NCBI GenBank assembly: GCA_032433765.1
Contig: JAVIAB010000051.1
Span: forward strand, 52,168,030 to 52,232,029
DNA: 64,000 bases
Direction: 5' to 3'
From: Megaustenia siamemsis
Taxonomy: Eukaryota; Mollusca; Gastropoda; Stylommatophora; Ariophantidae
Below are positions 54,617 to 64,000 of this stretch, piece by piece. The position numbers and the translations under genes were made by a program. Position 1 is the stretch's first letter, and each line of letters opens with the position of its first letter. Below the pieces are notes generated by a model. The model had not been told where the DNA came from. It searched no databases and was given only the letters and a program-made list of their open reading frames with translations.

Positions 54617-55871
54617 GATGTTCTCTTTCTCTCTCTCATCCTCTCTCTCCCTCTTCCTCTCTCTCTTTCTCTCTCTTCCTCTCTCTCCCTCTTCCTCTCT
54701 CTCTCTCTCTCTCTTCCACTCTCTCTCTCTCTCTTCCTCTCTCTCCCTCTTCCTCACTCTCTCTTCCTCTCTCTCCCTCTTCCTCTCTCTCTCTTCCTCT
54801 CTCTTCCTCTTCCTCTCCCTCTTCCTCTCTCTCCCTCTCTCTCTTCCTCTCTCTCCCTCTTCCTCTCTCTCCCTCTTCCTCTCTCTCTCTCTCTTCCTCT
54901 CTCTCTTCCTCTCTCTCCCTCTTCCTCTCTCTCTCTCTTCCTCTCTCTCCCTCTTCCTCACTCTCTCTTCCTCTCTCTCCCTCTTCCTCTCTCTCTCTCC
55001 CTCTCTCTCCCTCTTCCTCTCTCTCCCTCTTCCTCTCTCTCCCTCTTCCTCTCTCTCCCTCTTCCTCACTCTCTCTTCCTCTCTCTCCCTCTTCCTCTCT
55101 CTCTCTCTTTTTGTTCCTCTCTCTCCCTCTTCCTCTCTCTCTCTCTCTCTCTTCCTCTCTCTCCCTCTTCCTCTCTCTCCCTCTTCCTCTCTCTCTCTCT
55201 CTTCCTCTCTCTCTTCCTCTCTCTCCCTCTTCCTCTCTCTCTCTCTTCCTCTCTCTCCCTCTTCCTCACTCTCTCTTCCTCTCTCTCCCTCTTCCTCTCT
55301 CTCTCTCCCTCTCTCTCCCTCTTCCTCTCTCTCCCTCTTCCTCTCTCTCCCTCTTCCTCTCTCTCCCTCTTCCTCACTCTCTCTTCCTCTCTCTCCCTCT
55401 TCCTCTCTCTCTCTCTTTTTGTTCCTCTCTCTCCCTCTTCCTCTCTCTCTCTCTCTTCCTCTCCTCTCTCTCCTCTCTCTCCCTCTTCCTCTCTCTCTCT
55501 CTCTTCCTCTCTCTCTTCCTCTCTCTCTTCCTCTCTCTCCCTCTTCCTCTCTCTTCCTCTCTCTCCCTCTTCCTCACTCTCTCTTCCTCTCTCTCCCTCT
55601 TCCTCTCTCTCTCTCCCTCTCTCTCCCTCTTCCTCTCTCTCCCTCTTCCTCTCTCTCCCTCTTCCTCTCTCTCCCTCTTCCTCACTCTCTCTTCCTCTCT
55701 CTCCCTCTTCCTCTCTCTCTCTCTTTTTGTTCCTCTCTCTCCCTCTTCCTCTCTCTCTCTCTCTTCCTCTCTCTCCCTCTTCCTCTCTCTCTCTCTCTCT
55801 TCCTCTCTCTCTCTCTCCCTCTCTCTCCCTCTTCCTCTCTCTCCCTCTTCCTCTCTCTCTCTCGCTCTCTA
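54617..55871. repeat. 1.25-kb CT-rich satellite with about 308-bp higher-order repeat
   Basis: Pure pyrimidine on the + strand for most of its length, built of CTCTCTCCCTCTTCCT modules. The rare block TTTTTGTTCCTCTC occurs at 55108, 55416 and 55725 (spacing 308 and 309) in the same surroundings, showing segmental duplication inside the array. Frames up to 434 codons (+) and 293 codons (-) are translations of the repeat (LSLFLSL, ERERGRE), not proteins. Mirror-symmetric polypyrimidine of this kind can form triplex H-DNA (established knowledge). Confidence 0.97.
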
Positions 55872-56001
55872 AAAAAAAACTATACACGTGCCAGTTTCCG
55901 TTACTGACTGCCCTTGCCAATTGGGCAGTATAATTCAAAAGTGACATAAGTTTTGTTGTTCAAATTTGCTTGTACAAGGCACCCACAAAACAGTTTTAAA
56001 A

Positions 56002-57198
56002 TAGTTATAATATCAACAGTTATTAAAATATTATGTTAAATTGGTGGCTACAGTTGCATCAACTCATGTGGTATAATGTTGGTAACGCACTCATGTGCGT
56101 CCCAGTCGTTGCTCAACAAAGAACAGTGCTATAATATAACTTGAACCAGACTCGTGGGACTGGTTGGTCTCGAGGCAAGATGCCGGCCTCGAGACAGAGA
56201 GGTTGTGGGTTCAAATCCCGGCTACACTGGTTGGGATTTTTATTTATGATTTCTCTCTGTGGCAACCACCCCTGGTCTCAGCAGCGAGGCCCGGCTTGAA
56301 ACGACAATTACTCATCGACGGGAAAAAATATGAGTACCTCCGAAGTCAGAGTTATCTGCCAGTGCGGCGAGGGACCCCTGTGCACACGGCTGCCAGGGAA
56401 AAATGGATTAACACGCACTATTCAGTTCCTAGTCTTTAGGGACTTCGCCAGAGGTCAAAGTTGGCGAACGAAAAAAAAAAAAATAACCAGACTCTCTGCA
56501 GCATATCTGACGTGATTGAGTTTACAAGTTCAGTGACACGTTCCTGCAGATCTTCCAGGTTTGTTCACAAATATTCTTTTCTGTCCAACTCTGTGCACTC
56601 CTCCCACCACCAGAAGACAGTGAAATCCAAGCGCAACCGACCAACCCCACACTCCCCCACATCAATGCGGCTGGTGCGTGTTGAAATTTGAAAACAAACA
56701 ATTTTGTGACTGCAGCTTTCAAACACAAGATAAATGTGGATCCGCGTGCAAACAAATCTGTTCTGAAGTGGTTCACCAATTTCTTTGAGAAATGAGGCAT
56801 TTGTGATCGAATAAAGGGACTTTCAGGCTGATCATCGGTTTCTGAGCAAGTTAGTCGCGTCAGAGAAACCATTGTGTACAGCCCCAAGAAGTTGAGGCGC
56901 AGATTTAGCCGTGAGTTGCAGGACCCGAAAAGCATGGACCAACAAATCTGGATGATCTGCAGGAACACATCACTGAATCTTTCAGTTCGATTGCGCAGGA
57001 TATGCTACAGAGTGTTTGGTCCGAGCTACATTATCGCATTGATCTTTGCCGAGCAACGGCTGAGGCGCACATACAGTGTATGATGTTTGTGTGTAAGAAA
57101 GAGAGAGATGCCAACTGATACCACATGAAGCTTTGAGTTGATGCAACTGTAGCCATCGACATAGAGAAATATTTCAACAAGTTTTGAGTTTATAACTA
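56002..57198. mobile_element. Fold-back transposon, mariner/Tc1-type, with SINE insertion
   Basis: The two ends are long inverted repeats: outer parts TAGTTATAA, then TGGCTACAGTTGCATCAACTCA (in parts) at 56045 and inverted at about 57135-57160, then TGTGCGTCC.AG.CGTTGCTC and an inner part that codes for the same transposase C terminus. On the right arm, + strand, this reads LDDLQEHITE, QDMLQSVWSELHYRIDLCRA; on the left arm, minus strand, NLEDLQERVTE, SITSDMLQRVW. Without the SINE each arm is about 260 bp. The middle (about 56690-56900, +) encodes an N-terminal DUF4817/mariner-like region (AAFKHKINVDPRANKSVLKW, LRRRFSREL) with stops. Both ends therefore derive from one transposon end. Confidence 0.8.
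56154..56484 (+). mobile_element. SINE family B, full length with tRNA-like head
   Basis: Flanked by AACCAGACTC (56144-56153, 56485-56494). The head has an A-box-like GGTTGGTCTCGAGG and the B box GGGTTCAAATCCC; the body has TTTCTCTCTGTGGCAACCAC, CTCGACCG-like and GAGTACCTCCGAAGTCAGAG segments; the tail is A-rich (13 A then TA). It sits in the left arm of the fold-back element. The 61- and 91-codon frames across it are spurious. Confidence 0.92.
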
Positions 57199-57479
57199 CT
57201 TGAAATCAAAGAGTGTTATTAAGAGCACAATATTTTTCATTTGTGCAAGTTTGTTTCCTATTGGCTTATATACAAGTGCCTTCTGTGGTTGGGGAAAGAA
57301 CCAGAACTGCACCGTAACAACAGTGGGGACAAGAGACACAGATGAACACTATATATACATATTTTTTTAAAACTAAAATTCATCATAATAGCAAAGTGGC
57401 TCAGGATTGATTCTTTCTTTAATCCATGTACTATTGCCTTAAATCATCTCAGGACAAAGGAGTAATCTATAATCTAATC

Positions 57480-58060
57480 TTATGTCTGTTTATGTTTTTT
57501 TTTATTGTTCTCTTAGCCACGTCCCTTTTAGACGTAGTGTCGTTCTTGAGCGTATCCGGATGCTATTAGTATAGAAATGTTTTGATTCTTGCATTTGTAT
57601 TTTATTCTTTATAGCCGTCTCATCTTTGGCCTTCCTTTTGCTGTCCGTCCTGATATTTTGAGGCGAAAGCTTTTAATATTTGGTTTGGTTTCATTTATAC
57701 CAAGTGCCCAAACCATTTCATTTATTGTTTGTATATATATATATATCACAGTTAATTCAGATCTGTTCTCTGATGTTCACATTGGATATTCGATCTATCG
57801 TGTTGTTTATCTTTTTCAAGCATCTCATTTTGCAAGCTGTGATTTTCTGTGTTGGGTTTTGTTCAGTGGCCATGTTTGACACTGGTAACGAACGGTTGGT
57901 ATGCAAATGTTATTTATCGTTTGTTTCTTCGTTGCTAATGAGATGTTTGGGTGTTTTTAAAGCAGAGCCGTTTGGAACTTGAGAATGTTTGCTCTCAGTA
58001 CTCTAGTTTCTATCTCTCTGTTCATTCTTACGTCTTCTGTAAATATACTAATTTGAATGG
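57480..58060 (-). pseudogene. LINE reverse transcriptase, decayed C-terminal region
   Basis: Minus-strand pieces in order from right to left: RMNREIETR-like start, LATKKQTINNICIPTVRYQC, QTWPLNKTQHRKSQLAK, a gap with a TA repeat (57729-57747), then KWFGHLV.MKPNQI, GQQKEGQR. The order (thumb, C-x-TW, W.GH.., basic tail) is that of a non-LTR reverse transcriptase. Family distinct from A-H. Confidence 0.6.
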
Positions 58061-58069
58061 CATAATTCG

Positions 58070-61000
58070 GTCGCTATAGATTTCATATGTATGTGTATAG
58101 CTTTTTCTCTCTCGCATTTCTACCAAACTTGAATGTCATTTCCCGACTTAATGTAAAAGATAAACGATGTCTAGTAACAGTGTAACTGAGGAGGGAATCA
58201 TTCAACTTCACTGTACCAGACCACATTTTTTTAGTTAAGGGAGCCAGTGCTCTTTCTGGTTGTTATTTACTTTCCCTAGTCAGAAAATCAAATACTCATT
58301 AATTTTTTTCCCCGCTGAATCAGCTTAAGAGAGTGTAAAAAAAAAAGTGAAACCACTTTCATGTTGTCGCCAAGCCAACGCCGTACCCTTACACTATTAT
58401 CGCCTGAGTATATAACTTTCACATTTCTTCATGTATCATGTGTCCAGAATTATTTCACATGTTTCTGAATTTCCTATAAATCAAAGAACAGTAATTCAGT
58501 TTCTTTTATAATGAAATATATAACATTTTACACCCTTAATGTAAAATGATAACATTTCGTGTACACATTCAGATCTCTGTTGTTTCCAAACATCTTCGAT
58601 TAGATTGTTGACTTCCAAAGTTTTTATTTCGGTTACATTCGCCATGTTGTCCATCTCTACTAAGAATAGAAAAGTATTGCCTTCCTGCTGTTATTTACAT
58701 CAAGCTCGCGCCTAGGGATCGGCCTGATTAAACTTGCATCTCCTATTTCTGTTTAAAGTGTTCCGTGTTTATCTTTGGATACATTCGTCACGAGGTTCCA
58801 TTCCTTTGCCTGGTGGCTAGTCATATTCTTCTGTCGTGTCCCCATTATGTCTCGTGTTTGCTACACACTTTGCTGTTTCGCTTAGTTTACCTTGTGTATT
58901 CATTTTGCATCAAATATCTCACGCTTGGCCAGTTTTATAACAACGATCAATCACCGCACAGCAATTTTGCAATCTCATTCATTGGTCTTAGTGCTGTCGT
59001 TTCATACTATAAGATTGACAGTACTTGAGTTACAGACTGACCTGTGCTGATATACGATTTAAAAACTCTGTTATAGTGTGACTCAGTCATGGACGATAAT
59101 GGAAGAATAGAACGAACGTCAGAGAAAGAATAAAGGAGTGCAAGAACGAAAATGAGAGGAAGTATAAGCCGAGGTCGACATAGAATGAAAAGGAGACTAA
59201 AAGAAATTAACAAGCTTAAGTCGGGACAACAAAGACAGGCACCGAAGACATAACAAATTATGAAACCGTCCACAAGAGACGGCAGGTGTCTAAAATGAGC
59301 AGGGGAATCCGAAACAAATGTCGCCACGGACCAAAAGAAGTTACGTAACGCAACGAAGGAGCGATAGACCCCCATACAAACGAATGTCTGACACTTGTTG
59401 ATACAAGGTAGCTCTCTCGGATAAACAATAGAAACATTCGACGTTAGTTAAGTCGCTTAAAGGCGTCAATAATAATCAAAGAAGTCACCAACGCCGAGAC
59501 CTCTTTATGACCAGCGGTGGGAAACGCTTTGAGTCTCTCTGACTAGGGGATCAAAGAATCGCCGTAAGCTTTAATTGTGAGAGGAGAGACTTAGGAAGAT
59601 TGACAGGTTTCGACGGGACTTCTAAAGCAATAAGACCATGGACATAATTAAAAAGGAGGAGCTAACAAAATACTGATGGTAGACAGAGGAATGATAAGAC
59701 ATGTATAGATAGATTCCCATGATGCTTTTGGACAGGTGGGGGTGGCTAGACAGACATTAAAAAGCCATGACTTGACTTGAGAGGACATTCAAATTCAAAC
59801 ATTCAGAGAGACGAGGGAGGGACACTGAGACTTAACTCAACTTAAGCTAGCGAGAACTTAGAAACAAACAGATACCTGCTTCAAGACAGAAGATAGAGCT
59901 AGGACTTAGACAAATGATATAGTTCGTTAGAGGATTTTGTGATACGTTTTGGACTCTTAAGTATAATAGTTGAAAGAAGTCCAACTGGGTAATTAGAGAT
60001 CAAGTCAAGATACTAGCAAGTTCCCCAGAATCACCAGATAGAATTATGCATATGTTACAAAGATCACGAAGTTTACTGACAAATAATTATCGCCTGTCGG
60101 CTATGTCAAGTAACACAGTTTTGTAAGAGAATGTATGAAACACATTTGAGTGAATCAGAGACGTTGTCAAACCATTGTAAAACAGTTAGAAAAATCATCA
60201 ATAAAGACTTTGTTTATACTTGTTCGAAAACTATAATTTGAGTTATGTGTGTCGCTATAGATAGAATTTATGAAACAACAAGATAACGAACATCAGAAGC
60301 CTGTCCGATTCAACAACAACAACCACCACGAGAAACACTGTAACAACTCCACTTTGAAGCTAAGCATTTCAAATAGCTAAAATCAGTGCTGAAATTGTAA
60401 AGAGTCGATAATTGTTTCGATAATTCGATCAATGGATAATTGTTTTGATTTGGTTTTCTCACAAATGTACACTACATACGCTGGTTATAGTGCAACCATT
60501 ATATAAGCAATATCACCAGTTGCAAAAATAATGTTTCTATCTTTTGAGCCAAAGTGCACATAAACATGCTTGAATACATCACATATACATATAACACTGA
60601 AATCCCGTGGAATCGTCTGGTGTGCAATAATGATGATACTAACATTACATAAACATAACTAAAGGATCATGCCTACGCCATGATGATTCGAAACCTGTAT
60701 TACGTTTCCTGGATAAATTATTATCTGATCCTTCATTTGATCAATCTTTGGGAACACACTAAAGCTCTTGCTCAAACAAGAAGCAGACAGATTCTTAGAA
60801 ATGATAATAACGGCGAAAGAAAAGAAAAATTAACATTTCTAGGGACGCTGAAAATCTATAGTCAACTATGACTGACGGAGGCTAACAATGCTATACCTTT
60901 AGTTAACTTGAATCTTTCTTGTTATTGACTTCAGTAAATCAGGATGAAAGTGAGTTTTTCCATCACCGTGGCTTTCTTCCGCACTTAAATCGATGGTTCC

Positions 61001-61089
61001 TATCTTAAGTGTGGGTGATAGTGTCTGGGTTTATTCTTAAGGTAAATATAATCCTATAGAATATTGTTAGTAAATATATGAAGTACTTG
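58070..61089. other. Intron, mostly unrecognised; possible LTR-like stretch
   Basis: 59030-60350 differs in texture from typical intron (purine-rich, CpG present) and contains AATAAAGACTTTG near 60203 and TGTAACAACTCC near 60347, features that could belong to a solo LTR; no paired copy, primer-binding site or target duplication was found, so I do not call it. GATCATGCCTACGCCATGATG at about 60665 is a scrap of LINE B 3' end. The 122-codon minus frame at 59007-59375 has no domain. Confidence 0.35.
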
Positions 61090-61101
61090 AGATTTAAGGA
61101 A

Positions 61102-61352
61102 TTTAGAGTACCCTCGTCACGCCAAGTGGCGTATAGGGAATATGGTGTTAGTGACCATACATTTTACAGACCTTCGGCACATGATTTTTGGGGTAATGTG
61201 GTCAGTATTACGCCCGTGCCGCTTTGCTTTCCCAGAAAAAAAATCCGGTACCTTTTAAAGGCTGGGTGAACCGGAAGCCGTCGGTTGGGATCGAACCATA
61301 TCTCTTGTGCTTTGTAGTCTAGTTCACTAACCACTAAGCTATCGCAGCTCCC
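61102..61352 (-). mobile_element. SINE A, single-head form (minus)
   Basis: Flanked by AGATTTAAGGAA (61090-61101) and AGATTTAAGAAA (61353-61364). Starts at its right end with GGGAGCTGCGATAGCTTAG, tRNA-like unit 2, and contains no unit 1 or linker. The body and tail are complete (CGCCACTTGGCGTGACGAGG). The target duplication lies directly against unit 2, proving that a single-head form is a full-length transposing unit. Moderately diverged from the two-head copies. Confidence 0.92.
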
Positions 61353-61364
61353 AGATTTAAGAAA

Positions 61365-62728
61365 TACTAAGCCTAAATATGTGGGAGTGATGTGGTCACT
61401 ATTGTTTATTTTTTGTTTCCAACTTTCTGGCTGTAAGAGCAATGAGTACTTTGCTCACCGAGTTAGGGATGTTAATGGTAGCGAGGTAGGGCACTGGCTA
61501 AGCCATATTCATATGCTTCAGCTGTGTGCTGGGAGACTAAAACGTGTCTTACAAATATCGTTATCTTAAGCACAAGCGCACGTGTTGACCTCTGATATTT
61601 TAGAGGCGGCGAAGATGTGAGAAGACAATTATAATTTATTTGTCGAGTGAATGGAAATATAGCGAGAGTTGTAGGCACCGTTTTCCGGATTGGTCGATTG
61701 TTGGAATGTAAACGGAAATAGCCGTTTTTAGGATTAATAACAAAGAGTATTTAAATCATGCATGTCACGACCAAATAATTGCATATTTAGGTATTGGTTG
61801 ACAACTTGTACTATAGAACAACGAACTGGGCTATAGTTTTACAAAGTTGTCGTAGGTGGACAAAGTTATGAATTTTTCTAGATATGTTCGTATTGTGAAA
61901 TGATTCCATTACTGGTTGTTGATACAAATAGATTGTAATTACTGAGAGATTGTACTAATTTTATAAATAGAATAGTCGTCCGACAATATATTGGATTTCA
62001 AGAACCAGGTCCGCTGATATCGGATGTGAGTCCTTCCCTATACAAACTGTGCTGTAGTGACAGTCCCATCGTCAGCAGAGTAATTGTTTAGAAAGTTACA
62101 GAGCTCAAGTCTCCTACGTGTAATAAATATACCTGATTTGTCTGTTTGACAACCTGGCTAGACAAACTCATTAGAAGTGTAACCAAGTAAATTGTTAGAT
62201 TGGACAGATGTTCTCCGTGTGGGCTAAAGTAAATTACTTAAATCTGCCTTCTGTTCTCTTCGCCTTACTTACTTATCTTACTTTTCCACTTCATATATCC
62301 ACTACCTTCAAACTTTCTATTTTTATTTTTGGTAATATATTCCCCATCCCCTATTTTTCTTTTTGTTTCCTTTTTTCACTTGTAAACTTTATTTTTGATT
62401 GTTACCACTTTCACGCTTTATTCATATTTCTTTCCTATCTTTTATCATTCTCCTACCTCATATTTCTTAACCACCCTCCTTCCTCTTTTTTTTTTAACTC
62501 TCATCATCTACCAAGTTCCTCCTCTTACTTCCACTATCCACCTTCCATATCCCCTTCATGATTGTTTCACCTTAACCAACTCCTCTTTTCATCTTTCTAA
62601 AAAAAATGTTATGTCCTCTTTGATCAAATCCTCATTTCATCTTCAACTTGCACCAACCACTTCATCTATTCTTACTCTCCGTGTACGTTCTTGGTTATTA
62701 TCTTCAGATTTTACAATTACTATCTCAT
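61365..62728. other. Intron, no recognised feature
   Basis: Unassigned. 62240-62640 is pyrimidine-rich, and the frames of 115-117 codons there are compositional. Confidence 0.45.
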
Positions 62729-62800
62729 TATCATCATCATAAAGTAAACTATGTCTGTTGGCGTAGGCGATCACGGTTGTTCGCAGCTTGCTGCTATACA
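62729..62800 (-). mobile_element. LINE family B, 3' scrap
   Basis: CATCATCATAAAGTAAACTA, then GTTGGCGTAGGCGATCACGG: reverse complement of the family B 3' end and tail. Only about 70 bp are recognisable; the rest up to 63439 is unassigned. Confidence 0.6.
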
Positions 62801-63439
62801 GTAAACCCCTCTGCTGTTGACTACCTGCCGGTCCATATTGTTCAGTTCTCTGTTGACAAATTCCCACGGCATGTGACGGGATTCCAACCCTGGGTCGTCC
62901 TGTCCCAGAGGCTGGCGTTTTACCTCCAGACAACCCAATCCCCCACTTCTATATGTCAAAACAGGGTCTACTTCACACTAAAGAACTGTTATTTTTATTT
63001 TTCATTGTCCTCTATATGTCTAACATACTACTGTCTTCTTGTATTTTATTTGATTTATAAAATATTTTAACCTGAGCGCACTGTCTGTGCCCCAATACTT
63101 GGTTGACCCTGATTGTTATTGTACGTGCCGTCATCGTTTATTGACTATGAAATCGGCCAGTTAGGTATATGTATTAAAGTAATAAGATCAACAGAAGCGT
63201 CTATGTCAAGAAACAAACTCACGGTATTTGAGCTGTAAACCCATCACTCTTTTCCTACATGCTAAAAGTGAGAACAGAATGAGTGCTAGCGACACGTTCC
63301 CTACGTGCTATACGTGCTGCTCTGACCATCCTTTTGATGACTACGTTTGTCTTGTTGGATAGTTTATTCCCAATTTATAATGTTCCGACTTTGCTTCGAT
63401 CAAACTTTTTCCCCTGGTTATTTTCGTTTCCTGTCATGA

Positions 63440-64000
63440 TTTAACACTTTACCATCATCTTGTGCCGTCTTCGCATGAAAAGCTGCCTACCACGGAACCC
63501 CATTTTGCTCTTTCTTGCTCTGATAATACACACTGTCATAGCACGTTCTGATCACATGATATCACGCAATATCCACACACTCTCGATGCTTGTCCTGTAC
63601 ACCTATAATGTTGCCATTCCACTTTAATCTTTGTTTGCCTCTACCTTGTCGCCTTGTATTTTCTATTGGAAGGTTACTTAATGATACGTTTGAGTGCCTC
63701 GTTGTGTCAACAACAACAAATGTCATTAATCTTATTTGAATTGTAACAGATATTTCACTTTTCATTTTCATCTGTTTCTAAATTGCATACATTTCCCCCT
63801 TGTACACTCAGTTCTTCCCATTCTTCTATAAATCAGCATTTCAGGGTCTACAATTAAAAAAAAAAATTCTTTCTATTTTCTTATTTAGAGCTCAGGTCTT
63901 TGCACCATATACTGCTGTATCTACGCAACATTTCATTAGGATTGTTGGGTTGACATAGGCACTTTATTATTATAAATTGTAGTCCTGGCATTATTTGCTT
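63440..64000 (-). mobile_element. LINE family D, decayed, runs off the right edge
   Basis: The left end reads as the reverse complement of the family D 3' end (CATCTTGTGCCGTCTTCGCA, CTGCCTACCACGG, CTGTCATAGCACG, CTACCTTGTCGCCTTGTATTTTC). Further right, minus-strand pieces such as MLRRYSSIWCKDLS (63930-63890) recall a reverse transcriptase thumb. Frames are broken. Confidence 0.65.

Noticed and set aside
54603..55947. Reading frames of 434, 293, 253 and 159 codons on both strands.
   Set aside because: They are translations of the CT/GA repeat (Leu-Ser-Phe or Glu-Arg-Gly only). Openness on both strands follows from the absence of A or T at stop-forming positions.
59007..59375. 122-codon - frame with hydrophobic stretches resembling membrane segments.
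   Set aside because: Hydrophobicity follows from a purine-rich + strand. No start context, no homologue I recognise, no adjacent exon signals.
59030..60350. Possible solo LTR.
   Set aside because: AATAAA and TGTAACA-type sequence are present, but no second copy, no 4-6 bp target duplication and no TG...CA ends could be matched.
44902..64000. Search for the next Mint exon (AQLIAQSIGQAF-like) and PDZ exons.
   Set aside because: No such coding stretch with splice sites was seen. These exons are presumed to lie beyond the right edge; a profile search could still find a very short one.

Overview
This window is animal nuclear DNA: AT-rich, intron-dominated and crowded with retroelements. It carries one real protein-coding gene, on the + strand and open at both ends: the invertebrate orthologue of the neuronal adaptor Mint/X11 (APBA family). 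I can place five coding exons whose splice phases chain without a break: 2674-2789, 6379-6409 (31 nt), 19308-19459, 41185-41271 and 44737-44901. The last three encode most of the phosphotyrosine-binding (PTB) domain. The last PTB helix and the PDZ domains are not in the window and should lie beyond position 64000; the N-terminal exons lie to the left. Introns of up to 21.7 kb, tRNA-derived SINEs and many LINE families suggest a mollusc, with a cephalopod as my best guess (inference from gene divergence and repeat content, not a database match).

Layout. 1-1624 is a 61-bp satellite inside an intron. 2.7-14 kb holds the first two exons among SINE and LINE fragments, a mariner-type MITE (9286-9627) and an internally deleted LINE. 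14.6-17.3 kb holds a young LINE (reverse transcriptase plus RNase H, intact reading frame) flanked by two apparently identical 447-bp direct repeats, which look like an exceptionally long target-site duplication. 19.3-41.2 kb is the large PTB intron; two candidate 6-nt microexons lie within 1 kb of its donor, and further in are LINEs interrupted by an RNase H element, a hAT transposon with a broken BED-finger gene, and two young SINEs. 41-50 kb holds the last two exons, nested LINEs and an inverted LINE pair able to form long double-stranded RNA in the pre-mRNA. 50-58 kb is rich in simple and tandem repeats (1.25 kb of polypyrimidine, a 52-bp and a 38-bp array) and contains a fold-back DNA transposon. 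58-64 kb is mostly unrecognised intron with old SINE and LINE pieces.

The most unusual items are the 447-bp flanking duplication, a SINE carrying two complete tRNA-shaped heads joined by a hairpin linker (older single-head copies are also present), an RNase H element found inside or joined to other LINEs three times, the fold-back element built from two copies of one transposon end, and the candidate 6-nt microexons at a PTB splice junction. No CRISPR array, rRNA gene or bacterial-type operon was seen. Most long reading frames, including those up to 434 codons in the CT-rich tract, are low-complexity or repeat artefacts.
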